Notes: generated by a model not told the origin, from the sequence alone. 64,000 bases of DNA from an uncultured Bacteroidales bacterium (GCA_937907165.1 CALCUH010000150.1:28769-92768); one strand, 5' to 3'. Positions 46,323-55,147 are shown, numbered from the stretch's first letter. A program made the numbers and translations.

Positions 46323-46421
46323 TAAATTTCATTATGAAGAATCATTTTAATCCCAAAGCGTTGTAATGTTTAATCGTATGCATTGAGTCAACACCCCCTG
46401 CATACACAAACATTACAAGTA

Positions 46422-46670
46422 ATGGGAAAATCAAAAAAGAAAGTTTGCGGAGGCACGGTTTGCGTCTGCAAGTCTCAGAAAAAAGGGAAACAATTTGCGT
46501 CTCGACGTTTCAGACGCAAAGTCAAGACCTTAATGGCTAACGAAAAGTACGACTCCCTTCCAAGACGATCCATAGAAATCACTTCGACGTGGAATCTTGG
46601 CGGAGATGGCAAGTTCGTTTATTCATGGAACAAAAGCGAGGAGATTTATGCCAAATTTATCAGGAAATAA
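46422..46670 (+). CDS. Small basic protein of unknown function
   Basis: From ATG 46422 the product has 82 residues (MGKSKKKVCGGTVCVCKSQK...), with three cysteines close together and a strongly basic middle ('KQFASRRFRRKVKTLMANEKY'), which would suit RNA or DNA binding. The last third has a WNLGGDGKFVY strand pair. A frame extension to a TTG at 46383 is not convincing. It stands alone between two terminators. I have seen small Bacteroidales proteins of similar layout but know no function. Confidence 0.6.
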   Translation: MGKSKKKVCGGTVCVCKSQKKGKQFASRRFRRKVKTLMANEKYDSLPRRSIEITSTWNLGGDGKFVYSWNKSEEIYAKFIRK

Positions 46671-46751
46671 ACAAGGTTGATCTCTCTCCATTTTGCAGTT
46701 AAGCGAACAAGTCACATAAGGACAAAAATGAATAGTAAAAAACTCTTAACT

Positions 46752-46790
46752 AAAAAAAGAGGAACCCGATGTTCGGCTTCCTCTTTCCTC
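46752..46790. terminator. Bidirectional terminator
   Basis: AAAGAGGAA (46756-46764) pairs with TTCCTCTTT (46778-46786), with inner pairs CCGA / TCGG. It is flanked by A- and T-rich tracts and separates two convergent genes. Confidence 0.8.
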
Positions 46791-46807
46791 TTATTTAGAA
46801 TTATCCA

Positions 46808-49800
46808 TTAATTCAAGAATCCCTTATCCAATGATTTCAAAGGATAAGCTTCCCAAGAACCATTTGAGTGAACGATGACAGCGACACCAGACATGTAGTT
46901 GCACCAATTGGAAGAGGTAATCTGAATGCTACCGTTAGAAGCCCATTCAATCAATGGAACCATTTCAATATCGTGAGAGATAATAATAGACAATGGATGG
47001 CCATCCGTCACGGCACACAATTGATTGATCATCTTAAGGGATTTGGTGTTGACGTCTGATCTGTTGTTGTCGTAATAGTTAGCGACCGTATTCCAGTCGG
47101 TAGAGCTACAGAAACTTTCCGAAGCGATAGACAAACGGCTATCAATGCGTCTCGCACCCGCGTCACTCGAACTAGCAAGGACATCATAGTAAGAACTCAT
47201 AGAGTTGTTGCCTCTACCGTTCGCCAAGTAATAGGCGGTCTCCATTGTTCTCTTAACGCCTGTGGAAGCGAAGTAGTCATTCTCCGTGCTGCTGAACGGA
47301 TAACCCTTCAACTTAGCGCCGACGTTCTTAGCGAGGTTGATACCATTTTGGGTCAATCCGCCATTTACGGAATAATCAGAACCACGTTCCGAGTGTCTCA
47401 TGACCACCAACAAACGGTCACCATTACCAGTATTTACCTTTTGATATACGGTTTGAATATCGTTGAAATTGGAACGATTCAATTGGTTGGCATAGCTATA
47501 GTTGCTCGCTTGCGAGAAAGAAGTGGTAGACGAAGTGTTTCCACCGTTGTTATCGTCGTTTGTGTTATTGTTGTTAGAAGATGATAAATTGTTCGTTTTA
47601 TAGTGGTTGTAAAGAACGTCATCAAACCACAAGCATGGCAATCCGGCAGGAGATTCCACAGATTGGATTCGTGTGTTATGTTCACCGTGACCGGATGAAG
47701 TAGTGGTGAATCCGTTATCCAATTTAGCGATCTTATTGTAGTTCTCCGCACCAGCGTAGCTGAACATCGCGTAACTTCCTTGTGCCGCATTAGCGTTATA
47801 GAATGCGCCTACGATACCGACAAGGTAGATGTGGCCGGCCTTCAACGTGATCTTACCACCATTGTTCAATTTGGTAGTGTATTTATACATCGTTTGGTTG
47901 CCGACTTGATAAGATTGTCCATAAACTTTGTGCAGACCACCATTGTTAGCGGATACGCCCTGTCCTTTAGCGCCATCGAACCATGACAATTGCTGTGTGT
48001 TGCCAGCCTTTTGTTGGTCGGCGTTCACATAACCTTGAACCATAGCGGAATTCAAGGAAACAACAGGTGTCAAAGAAGCGTTGGTAGTGTAATCGCTTGC
48101 TTCGTAAATCTTATAGACACAGATACTGTGGATATCGTTGCTGGAAGAAGTCAAGTATTCACGACCGGAAAGAACTGAGAATGTTGTGAACGTAATGTCC
48201 TCAGATGGCGTGAACATGTAATATGGAGCCGGATTGGAGTGCATATCACCTGTCACAACCGATAGATTCTTCAATTCGATTCCCGGATCTTCAACAACCG
48301 GATCAATTACAGGGTCATCAACAACCTCGCCACCGGTCTCGCCAGACTCGTTGCCGCCTTCGCCACCGTTGTCACCTGATTCGTTACCGCCTTCGTTACC
48401 GCCTTCGTTACCTGATTCATTGCCTCCTTCAGTACCAGTGTTGCCGGATTCGTTAGTTTTCGTATTTAAAGAATCAATAACCGTAGAAAGCGAATCAACC
48501 TTCGAAAGAAGTTGAGCGTTCTTCTCGTTCAATTCAGTTAATTGGGAAGCCAATGAATTAACGAGAGCAGACAAGTTGTTTAGTTCCGCTTTGGTGATGT
48601 ATTCGGCATCATTAGCGAAAGAGCTAACGTTAGCGGGAACCTTGTCCGGCTTAGCGTTCCATTTCGCCACATCCTCGGCAGAAATAGAAGCGGCAGCGGA
48701 TTGAGAGAACAAAGGATCGGTCTCTTGCGCCGTCTTGTTATTCCACTTTTCAATATCCTCGTCGGTGATAGAGGAAGCTACGGAAGCCTTAAATAGAGGA
48801 TCTGTTTCAGCACTTAATTTGTTGCCCCAACGAGTAGTGTCAGCCTCTGTGATGGCAGCGGCCACAGGTATATCCGCTTTCGCGATATAGTTTTTATCAT
48901 TTTCCAAATCCGAAACTTTTGTCGGAACCGTCACTTGAGGCACATCAGCCAATGTAATGTAATTCGCGTCGTTCGTAAGCGCACTAACGTTAGTAGGAAG
49001 CTCGCTTCTCTTCGCATACTCATCCAACGATTGGTGTTCGGTCAAATAGTCCCCCTTAGGTTGGTAAATGGCTTGAGCGTCAGCTGCGCTCAACAAGTTT
49101 TCAACGCTTGGCAATTCGCTTGCCTTCACATAGTCGGCATCGTTCTCAAGTTCGGAAACTTTGGTCGGAACATTCGTTTGAGGGATGTCGTTGATCGTGA
49201 TATATCCTTTATCATTTTCCAACTCACTCACTTGGGTCGGGATGTTCAAATCCTTCAATGAGTCGCGGGTCAGAAAGTTGCTAGGGATTTCGCTCTTCTT
49301 AGCGTATTCAGCCAAAGACTGATGCTCGGTCAGATAATCACCTTTCGGTTGGTAAAGCGTTTGTGCTTCTGCTTCGCTCAGCATGTTGCCGGTTTCACCT
49401 TGGATGCTTTCGATAGTGTTTTGAATACCTTCGATAGCGCTTTGCAGCTCGTCGGTATTAGGAATTTCGCTCTTCTTAGCATACTCTTCCAAAGACTGAT
49501 GTTCGGTCAGATAGTTGCCCTTAGGTTGATAAGTGGCCTCAGCTTCAGCCGCGGAGATACCGTTCGTGCTTGGCAATTGGCTCTTTTTAACGTAGAAAGT
49601 AATGTATTCCTTTTCGTCGTCCAAATCGCCGACCGTATTTTGGTAATTAGGGATTTGATCTACCGTGATGTAGTTAGCGTCATTGACCAATTCGCTTGTC
49701 TTGCTAGGAATGTTTGGCGTGTTTTGGATCTCATCATACTGATAAGTTGGCTTCTCCTCCGAAACCCATGAAGGGAGAGCGTCTGGGGAGACACGTTCCG

Positions 49801-50194
49801 CATAAAGTGCGTAAGGCACACTCATGATTTGGCTTGTGAGCGACAAAGTGTAGTTGTCGCCACCTTTTTTGTCGATTTCGCAACGCAAGAAGAATGGTCC
49901 ATCCGACCAGTCTATGTCGGAAATGTTGTAAGTGCTTGTTCCGTTGCCGTCACCTATGGCGAAGTCAACCAAACCATTAGAATTGGTTCTCTCCTGACGC
50001 GTTTCAGTGTAAACGACAGCACCATTTTCAGAATACTGAAGAATGGAGATTCTGACACCTACTGAAGTGTTAGCTAAAAGCGAACCCGCATTGTCTTTTA
50101 CGATCGCCTGATAACTAATCGTTTGAGGCGTTGCCGCAAAGGCAATAATAGTGAAAAACAGCTCTAAAAGAATAGAGCAAAGAAACTTTTTCAT
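46808..50194 (-). CDS. Secreted tail-fibre-like repeat protein fused to a histidine phosphatase
   Basis: The 1,128-residue product has a signal peptide (~1-21), an N-terminal domain starting 'TPQTISYQAIVKDNAGSLL' as in many Bacteroidota tail-fibre-like proteins, and at ~150-540 repeated modules ('YQPKGDYLTEHQSL.EYAK.SE', 'VPTKVSELENDADYV', 'AETDPLF'). A Gly/Glu/Asn-rich linker (~580-635) and a ~250-residue beta-rich domain follow. The last ~200 residues are a histidine phosphatase domain: MRHSERG (~930) holds the catalytic RH, and 'ISHDIEMVP' (~1072) the second His. A phytase or acid-phosphatase-like activity outside the cell is inferred. It lies 4 nt after the gene at 50199, so the two are co-expressed. 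Confidence 0.88.
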   Translation of the reverse strand: MKKFLCSILLELFFTIIAFAATPQTISYQAIVKDNAGSLLANTSVGVRISILQYSENGAVVYTETRQERTNSNGLVDFAIGDGNGTSTYNISDIDWSDGPFFLRCEIDKKGGDNYTLSLTSQIMSVPYALYAERVSPDALPSWVSEEKPTYQYDEIQNTPNIPSKTSELVNDANYITVDQIPNYQNTVGDLDDEKEYITFYVKKSQLPSTNGISAAEAEATYQPKGNYLTEHQSLEEYAKKSEIPNTDELQSAIEGIQNTIESIQGETGNMLSEAEAQTLYQPKGDYLTEHQSLAEYAKKSEIPSNFLTRDSLKDLNIPTQVSELENDKGYITINDIPQTNVPTKVSELENDADYVKASELPSVENLLSAADAQAIYQPKGDYLTEHQSLDEYAKRSELPTNVSALTNDANYITLADVPQVTVPTKVSDLENDKNYIAKADIPVAAAITEADTTRWGNKLSAETDPLFKASVASSITDEDIEKWNNKTAQETDPLFSQSAAASISAEDVAKWNAKPDKVPANVSSFANDAEYITKAELNNLSALVNSLASQLTELNEKNAQLLSKVDSLSTVIDSLNTKTNESGNTGTEGGNESGNEGGNEGGNESGDNGGEGGNESGETGGEVVDDPVIDPVVEDPGIELKNLSVVTGDMHSNPAPYYMFTPSEDITFTTFSVLSGREYLTSSSNDIHSICVYKIYEASDYTTNASLTPVVSLNSAMVQGYVNADQQKAGNTQQLSWFDGAKGQGVSANNGGLHKVYGQSYQVGNQTMYKYTTKLNNGGKITLKAGHIYLVGIVGAFYNANAAQGSYAMFSYAGAENYNKIAKLDNGFTTTSSGHGEHNTRIQSVESPAGLPCLWFDDVLYNHYKTNNLSSSNNNNTNDDNNGGNTSSTTSFSQASNYSYANQLNRSNFNDIQTVYQKVNTGNGDRLLVVMRHSERGSDYSVNGGLTQNGINLAKNVGAKLKGYPFSSTENDYFASTGVKRTMETAYYLANGRGNNSMSSYYDVLASSSDAGARRIDSRLSIASESFCSSTDWNTVANYYDNNRSDVNTKSLKMINQLCAVTDGHPLSIIISHDIEMVPLIEWASNGSIQITSSNWCNYMSGVAVIVHSNGSWEAYPLKSLDKGFLN

Positions 50195-50198
50195 GAGA

Positions 50199-50717
50199 TT
50201 ACTCTTTTATGATTTTAATGATAATAAATTCTTCTTCGTTTATTTTGGTTGTGATTTTCAACAAATAGGTTCCGATCGCTTGATCTGCCAATGAGAGTTG
50301 CGCGCTTCGGGTCATCTTGCCTTGTTGTATGAGTTTTCCCTCCACATTGGTAAGCGTGTAAGCGTGTTCTTCCGCATCGTTGATAGTGACCAGAACGTTA
50401 TCCTTCGTCGGATTGGGATATGCGGAGATGCCATAGCCAACGTAATCCTCATCTGAGGAATGAGTGATACGGCTTAATTCGCCGGCCGCCTGTTGTATGC
50501 CAGCGTTCACTTGTCCATCAGCGCTGGATTTTTGCTTAAAATCCACTTGTCCGATGGAGCAAGATAAACTACCCTCTTCGTTGGTCATATTTCCGCCTCC
50601 GGCCACGATACCAGATTGCGCCCATGCGTTTCCAAATACGATTGTCGGGATTAGACATGTCAATAATCCCTTTTTGCTGAAAAAAGTCATAATATAGTTT
50701 GTTGTGCTAAACTTCAA
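50199..50717 (-). CDS. Small secreted protein with C-terminal sorting-type domain
   Basis: The 172-residue product has a signal peptide ('MTFFSKKGLLTCLIPTIVFGNAWA', possibly starting at the second Met), a short mature part with 'GGGNMTNEEGSLSCSIGQVDF', and an ~80-residue C-terminal domain beginning 'YGISAYPNPTKDNVLVTI', the classic PNP-type start of type A sorting domains, ending 'GTYLLKITT...FIIIKIIKE'. It lies directly upstream of the phosphatase-fusion gene, 4 nt apart, and may be its partner or anchor. Confidence 0.85.
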   Translation of the reverse strand: MKFSTTNYIMTFFSKKGLLTCLIPTIVFGNAWAQSGIVAGGGNMTNEEGSLSCSIGQVDFKQKSSADGQVNAGIQQAAGELSRITHSSDEDYVGYGISAYPNPTKDNVLVTINDAEEHAYTLTNVEGKLIQQGKMTRSAQLSLADQAIGTYLLKITTKINEEEFIIIKIIKE

Positions 50718-50971
50718 TTAAGTTTATTTCATAACTCTTTGACAAAAATCATTTCCAATTCGAATACAACACCCCAAAGAATATCAACAATGGTTTCAAA
50801 TTCAGGCACGAAGTTAAAACTTTTTTTTTGGTTGACAAAAAAATTTTTATTTTGACAAAAATCATATTTATGGATTTGTTTCTCGAATCATTTATGCATG
50901 AAAAAAATCTAATCCACATTCTATCCACGCCAAACCATTACGGTTTCCATAAAATCATAGCCGGATCATAT

Positions 50972-51008
50972 AAAAAAAGAAGAGACCGATGGTTGCCCTC
51001 GATCTCTT
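50972..51008 (-). terminator. Terminator of the TonB-domain gene
   Basis: AAGAGAcCGA (50980-50989) pairs with TCGaTCTCTT (50999-51008). The A-run 50972-50978 is the U-tract on the minus strand. Confidence 0.7.
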
Positions 51009-51028
51009 CAATCTGTGCGATGCACATT

Positions 51029-51505
51029 TTATTTTGGTTGTTCATCCGCCACCTTGGGGGGATCAGCTAAATTAAATCTAATCGGCAACGTAAAACTCGA
51101 CGCACAATCTTTTCCTCGATTTTGTGCAGGAACCCACTTGGGCATCATCTTCACCACACGAACAGCCTCATTGTCCAATAGTTCATGGACGCCATGAGCT
51201 ACTTGGACATCTGTAATCGTGCCATCCTTTCCCACGACAAACTTCACCAAAACACATCCCTGTATGTTTTGTTCAACAGCCTCTTGAGGGTAGACCAAAT
51301 TATTGTTCAAAAATTTGCTTAACGCCGCATTTCCCCCAGGGAAATTCGCCTTTCTTTCAACTTTAACATATACGTAATGATCAGAAGAAGAATCGACAGA
51401 CGATGATTCCTCCATTTTGGACGGAACGGAAACATCACTGGAATCAGCTGCAAACGCGCCATGCATAGCCATCCATAACGGGAACATTAAAATTATTCTT
51501 TTCAT
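51029..51505 (-). CDS. Exported TonB C-terminal domain protein
   Basis: The 158-residue product has a cleavable signal peptide (MKRIILMFPLWMAMHGAFAA), a Ser/Asp-rich spacer and a TonB C-terminal domain ('ANFPGGNAALSKFLNNNLVYPQEAVEQNIQGCVLVKFVVGKDGTITDVQV'). Unlike a true TonB it has no lasting membrane anchor and no Pro-rich span, so it cannot transduce energy in the usual way. Many Bacteroidota encode such stand-alone domains as parts of envelope complexes. Confidence 0.85.
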   Translation of the reverse strand: MKRIILMFPLWMAMHGAFAADSSDVSVPSKMEESSSVDSSSDHYVYVKVERKANFPGGNAALSKFLNNNLVYPQEAVEQNIQGCVLVKFVVGKDGTITDVQVAHGVHELLDNEAVRVVKMMPKWVPAQNRGKDCASSFTLPIRFNLADPPKVADEQPK

Positions 51506-51554
51506 GCTTAACTATTTTATTTTTTTACGATTTCACAATTCGAAATCTAATGTA

Positions 51555-51622
51555 CAAATTTATCTATATATTTTCCAAAAGCCTCGGGAGACAAATTTAT
51601 CTCCGACACCACAAACATCAAA
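51555..51622 (-). promoter_or_regulatory. Tandem promoter-like elements before the TonB-domain gene
   Basis: The 12-mer ACAAATTTATCT occurs at 51554-51565 and 51591-51602, each giving a -7 TAAATTTG on the minus strand. Only the upstream copy has TTTG (51622-51619) at 19 nt, so it is the better promoter, with a leader of ~80 nt. Confidence 0.4.
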
Positions 51623-51742
51623 ATCCACCATCATTCGAGACACCCGTTTGAAGTCATCGTCCGTTTAAACTCCCCGCATTCTTAGGATATTTGCTGATCC
51701 ATCTGGTCGGTACTAACTTCCATCTGTTTCATTTTTTTATCA

Positions 51743-52371
51743 TCATCCATATATCGATTTGTCATAAAACCAACTCACCCAACCATAAAGCGGCATCATG
51801 GCAAACAAAGAGATACCCCACCGCACGTCCTCACCCATCATGGCACATATAATATTCACAACTAACATAGACACGAGGACTTTAATGGTAATCTCTTCAT
51901 TTTTACATGTCACATGAATGACAATAAGAGCTATTAACGTCAGAAAGAGAGCGAAAACCATTGCTATGAATATACCCCAAGCGTGCATTGCCGCTCCATC
52001 ACCAGCCCCACTACCATGAGAAAAAAAAAGGCATTGAAGAGCGGTGCGATCGGGAAGAGAATTATTAAACACGGAAGAATATGAAGGAATGAAGCCAACA
52101 CATGGTTTCCCCTTTTGGCCTCTCTTTTTTTCATACGCACGTATTTTGTTTTGTGCTTATGGATTTCTTCTACGATGGCTGTCGCCTCCGCCTTATCCAC
52201 GCCCTTCTCGACTAAATATCGGACACTCCATTCCGCGGAATGTTGCTAATTGATGATTAATTCAATGGCGATATTTTTCGCCTCTTCCCTACTAATCGGC
52301 TGAGTTATTTTCTGGTTCGCATCTTCCGTATCAATGGAAGAGGATTCCCCATTTTTCATATTATTATCCAT
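51743..52371 (-). pseudogene. Membrane protein pseudogene with in-frame stop and frameshift
   Basis: From ATG 52371 (MDNNMKNGESSSIDTEDANQ) the frame runs 41 codons to TAG (52248-52246) and then continues in the same frame as good coding sequence ('QHSAEWSVRYLVEKGVDKAEATAIVEEIHKHK') to two membrane helices. At the T8 run (minus strand, 52028-52021) the frame ends in 'LMVVGLVMERQ', while the neighbouring frame continues with two further membrane helices to 51743 ('HAWGIFIAMVFALFLTLIALIV...'). The repaired product would be ~210 residues with an acidic N-terminus, a helical segment and four membrane helices. The family is unknown. Confidence 0.7.
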
Positions 52372-52453
52372 GCTATCTACCTTTATGATTTAAGAAGCTA
52401 ATTGAATTTTAAATATATGAAAAACACCACACACTCCCCAATAGTCGTTTATT

Positions 52454-52747
52454 TTATTTTGAGGAAAAATGAATTATTAAGAGCAACAATATGGCAATAA
52501 TGGTTATAGCGGCAAAAGGAAACAAAGCTAAAAAAAGCAACCACCAGCTCCTGTTTTTTTCTTTTTCCACGAACCTTTTCACTATTGAATATGCTATCCA
52601 ATAATAAACATCATACCCAATTGTAAAGAACAAGATTACCGCTCCAAGCATTCCGCCCTGTTCCGGATCAGTAAAATACATTGTTATCAGCAATGCTAAC
52701 ACTAAAAGATTGCAAATCTTGATGATCGTATTAATCACTTTTATCAT
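52454..52747 (-). CDS. Small three-helix membrane protein
   Basis: The 97-residue product has three membrane helices (about residues 10-25, 33-55 and 68-93) joined by short charged loops, and no signal peptide. Upstream of the membrane pseudogene on the same strand; the two may have formed one unit. Function unknown. Confidence 0.65.
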   Translation of the reverse strand: MIKVINTIIKICNLLVLALLITMYFTDPEQGGMLGAVILFFTIGYDVYYWIAYSIVKRFVEKEKNRSWWLLFLALFPFAAITIIAILLLLIIHFSSK

Positions 52748-53207
52748 TTTTTCTTGGATTAGAGAGATGTAATTTCTTCTATGCTAAACCATCACCGACA
52801 ATAAGGGTTCTCTATTCAGAAGTTACTCGTCCACGTTTATCATTTTTATAATATACCATTGACGCAAAACTACGAAAAAAAACCGCGAGGGAGGTACTTC
52901 ATCGTTGCCAACTTCATCGCTTGACTCGCATGTCGTTTCCCGTTTTCTTTTAATCCTTTCAGCATTCTACCTTCATCACGACTTATGGTGCATTTCTCTC
53001 ATATTTGTCTACGAAATAAAATTTCCGGACTCCTTTTTTATTATCTTTGTTAGGAACAAGCAAAATGAGTATTCGTCCCATTTCTGTCTTGCAAAAATGC
53101 AAGGAATTATTAAAGGCACTTGAGATTTAACACATAAGGAATTAATTGAGTTTAAACCACGACGAGTTATTTAATAACATAGACAAGTATATAAAATCGA
53201 ACGAATA
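52748..53207. other. Intergenic region with promoter-like element
   Basis: This 460-bp gap separates divergent genes. It holds a -7 element TATCTTTG (53042-53049) for the plus-strand lipoprotein gene. A 72-codon TTG-initiated plus frame (52905-53123) and a ~30-codon minus frame (about 52890-52980, 'MLKGLKENGKRHASQAMKLA') are open, but neither has supporting signals. Confidence 0.5.
53042..53049 (+). promoter_or_regulatory. -7 element before the lipoprotein gene
   Basis: TATCTTTG matches TAnnTTTG; no matching -33 box. It would give a ~150-nt leader. Confidence 0.3.
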
Positions 53208-53813
53208 ATGAAAATAAATGTTTTTAGCATTATTGTTGCGTTAATGACTCTAATATTAATATCGTGCAATAAAATTGCACCCTCGAAACAATCCGATATA
53301 AGTAATGAGAAAACCTTCATTGATGGGTTGATGGCGGATGCAAAAGATGTCGGCTCGATTCAGATAATTTCTCCGTTTGTTTATGCAAATTCTAATGAGT
53401 TAGGAATCCTTGGATGTTCGTTACAAGAAATTGAACAGGTATACGGAGAGCATGATTTAGTTTTTACTTCGCATTGGGAACTAAAAAGCATAGCAGACGA
53501 TGACCCCGAGTATTGTTTTTCCCGATTTTTTAAAGAGACGGAATACCCGGTAATTATATCTGGATATGATTGGATTCGAGATAAAAGCATACAAGGGCGC
53601 TTGAACAGTGCAGTTAGGAATGTATCAATAAAGGATTGGTCAGAAAATCATAATATGATTCGGGATTTAAAGGATAAGGCTATGCGGAATATAATGGAGA
53701 GCGGAATAGATATGGGGAAGTGTATGAGAATTTTTTTTGTGAAGTACCAAGGCAAGGAAATCGCATTTGACGGAGGACAGTTTGATTGTAGGAGACTTTA
53801 TTCAACTCCGTAG
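53208..53813 (+). CDS. Lipoprotein of unknown function
   Basis: The 201-residue product has a signal peptide with lipobox LISC (Cys 20). The mature domain is acidic with mixed secondary structure ('LGILGCSLQEIEQVYGEHDLVFTSHWELKSI'), and a C-terminal half with 'MGKCMRIFFVKYQGKEIAFDGGQFDCRRLY'. Nothing catalytic is recognised. AT-rich, like its neighbours. Confidence 0.75.
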   Translation: MKINVFSIIVALMTLILISCNKIAPSKQSDISNEKTFIDGLMADAKDVGSIQIISPFVYANSNELGILGCSLQEIEQVYGEHDLVFTSHWELKSIADDDPEYCFSRFFKETEYPVIISGYDWIRDKSIQGRLNSAVRNVSIKDWSENHNMIRDLKDKAMRNIMESGIDMGKCMRIFFVKYQGKEIAFDGGQFDCRRLYSTP

Positions 53814-53898
53814 GTTTCGTCTTTTCTTAAATGGAGTCTCGACAATGCATACGATTTTAGAATTCATAAAAATTTTACCTAACTTTATGACCAAGTAT

Positions 53899-54270
53899 AT
53901 GAACAAGACACTAATCATAATAGCATTGTCGCTGCTTCCGCTTACCGCCATGTCGGAGGAGTGGAAGGAGGTGGAATGGAAGACCACGTGCGAATGCTCG
54001 TGCCACGGATGGGGGGAATGGGAGTGCTCATTTTGCCATTCGTACCATAAGAAGCAGGAATGCCCTTGCCCGTGCGGAGGGTCGTTAGGGTGTATGCGTT
54101 GTATGAATTTCCATGCGGATTTTGACCGCGGCGGTGCTGAGGAGGCATTCAAACGATTGACAGAGCCGAACCAATTCCTAACGTCCGACGAAACCCGGGA
54201 CTGGAAAATTCCACCGCTGCGGACCGTACGTAGTAAAGTCCCGGTCGAAGAGAGATCCGGCGACCAATGA
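53899..54270 (+). CDS. Exported cysteine-rich protein
   Basis: From ATG 53899 the product has 123 residues (an ATG at 53887 would add four). A signal peptide (MNKTLIIIALSLLPLTAMSE) precedes a segment with ten Cys in about 40 residues, 'CECSCHGWGEWECSFCHSYH' followed by a CPCPCGG...CMRC pattern, and then an acidic helix and a basic end. The pattern recalls DnaJ-type or other knuckle zinc folds, but in an exported protein these Cys could also form disulfides or bind metal. I do not know the family. The gene lies 86 nt after the lipoprotein gene. Confidence 0.65.
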   Translation: MNKTLIIIALSLLPLTAMSEEWKEVEWKTTCECSCHGWGEWECSFCHSYHKKQECPCPCGGSLGCMRCMNFHADFDRGGAEEAFKRLTEPNQFLTSDETRDWKIPPLRTVRSKVPVEERSGDQ

Positions 54271-54322
54271 GATTTAACGTGTAAGGAATCATACAAGTTT
54301 AAATTGCAAGAGGAATAAACGT

Positions 54323-54838
54323 ATGTTGATTGAAACTGAAAGATTATTGATTACTGAGTTTACCATAGATATGGCCCCAATTGTCCAGGCGAACTCGGTC
54401 GATGAAGATAATAAGAAATTTGTTCCGGACGAAGTTTGGGAATCTGTGGAAGAAGTAGAAGAGACTTTAACGTTCCTCATATCACAATATGGATCATTTG
54501 AGGGACCGCTTGTCTATCCTGTTATTGTGAAAGAGACGAAGGAGAATATCGGATATGTGCAATTGGTCCCCATGGATGATGGCAAGTGGGAAGTAGGATA
54601 TCACATTGCCCAAAGGCACACGGGAAAGGGGTATGCTACTGAGGCGGTAAAGGCATTCCTACCTGTAATTGCCAACCAAGCTAATTTGACGGAGGTTTAC
54701 GGCATTTGTCTGGCTGAGAACAAAGCTTCATGCGCAGTGATGAAAAAATGCGGATTCACCAACGTTTATAAAGGGATGGGGAGATATCAGGGGGATGACA
54801 GAGAAATCGTAAAAAGCGTATGGAAGGTGGGGAAATAA
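54323..54838 (+). CDS. GNAT-family N-acetyltransferase, RimJ/RimL-like
   Basis: The 171-residue product begins MLIETERLLITEFTIDMAPI, the usual RimJ/RimL-like opening ('TERLxIxxF'). The acetyl-CoA loop is visible in 'GYHIAQRHTGKGYATEAVKAFLP' (Q/R-x-x-G-x-G/A pattern, ~95-115), and 'ENKASCAVMKKCGFTNVYKG' is the typical late motif. It acetylates an amino group of an unknown small molecule or protein N-terminus. It is 52 nt after the Cys-rich gene. Confidence 0.92.
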   Translation: MLIETERLLITEFTIDMAPIVQANSVDEDNKKFVPDEVWESVEEVEETLTFLISQYGSFEGPLVYPVIVKETKENIGYVQLVPMDDGKWEVGYHIAQRHTGKGYATEAVKAFLPVIANQANLTEVYGICLAENKASCAVMKKCGFTNVYKGMGRYQGDDREIVKSVWKVGK

Positions 54839-54994
54839 GGCTACGGATTTAGATATAAGGAATTATACAATAAAAAAACGATACGTATGATGGTGGCATA
54901 GGAACGCAATATTCTGCGTCTCTAGAGGGTCGGTTACAAATCTTAAAACGTGGGAATGATTAATTATACGATTTTAATACAGGAAAGAGCAACG

Positions 54995-55040
54995 ACGATT
55001 CCCAGACGTACTTCGAAGCACTCGAACGTCCAGGAATCGT
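54995..55040. repeat. Hairpin next to the IS256-type element
   Basis: ACGATTCC (54995-55002) pairs with GGAATCGT (55033-55040), and GACGT (55005-55009) with ACGTC (55026-55030). There is no T-tract. It ends 14 bp from the left end of the element. Confidence 0.5.
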
Positions 55041-55087
55041 GGTTATGTAAACTGAACTGTGTCAAGCTTAATTTTTAGATTAACTTG

Positions 55088-55140
55088 GCGACGTTTTCGG
55101 TAGCGGACGAGTGGCGCGAGAACGCTACCGAAAACGTCGC
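55088..55140. repeat. 18-bp inverted repeat inside the IS256-type element
   Basis: GCGACGTTTTCGGTAGCG (55088-55105) and its exact complement (55123-55140) flank a 17-nt loop, just after the transposase stop codon. It may act as a terminator or as an internal structure of the element. Confidence 0.7.
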
Positions 55141-55147
55141 TGCAATA

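Noticed and set aside
52905..53123. 72-residue plus-strand gene
   Set aside because: It begins with TTG, overlaps the likely promoter region of the next gene, and its sequence has no protein-like pattern beyond random hydrophobic runs.
54995..55040. Integron attC site
   Set aside because: The arms lack the RYYYAAC/GTTRRRY ends and no integron integrase is present.
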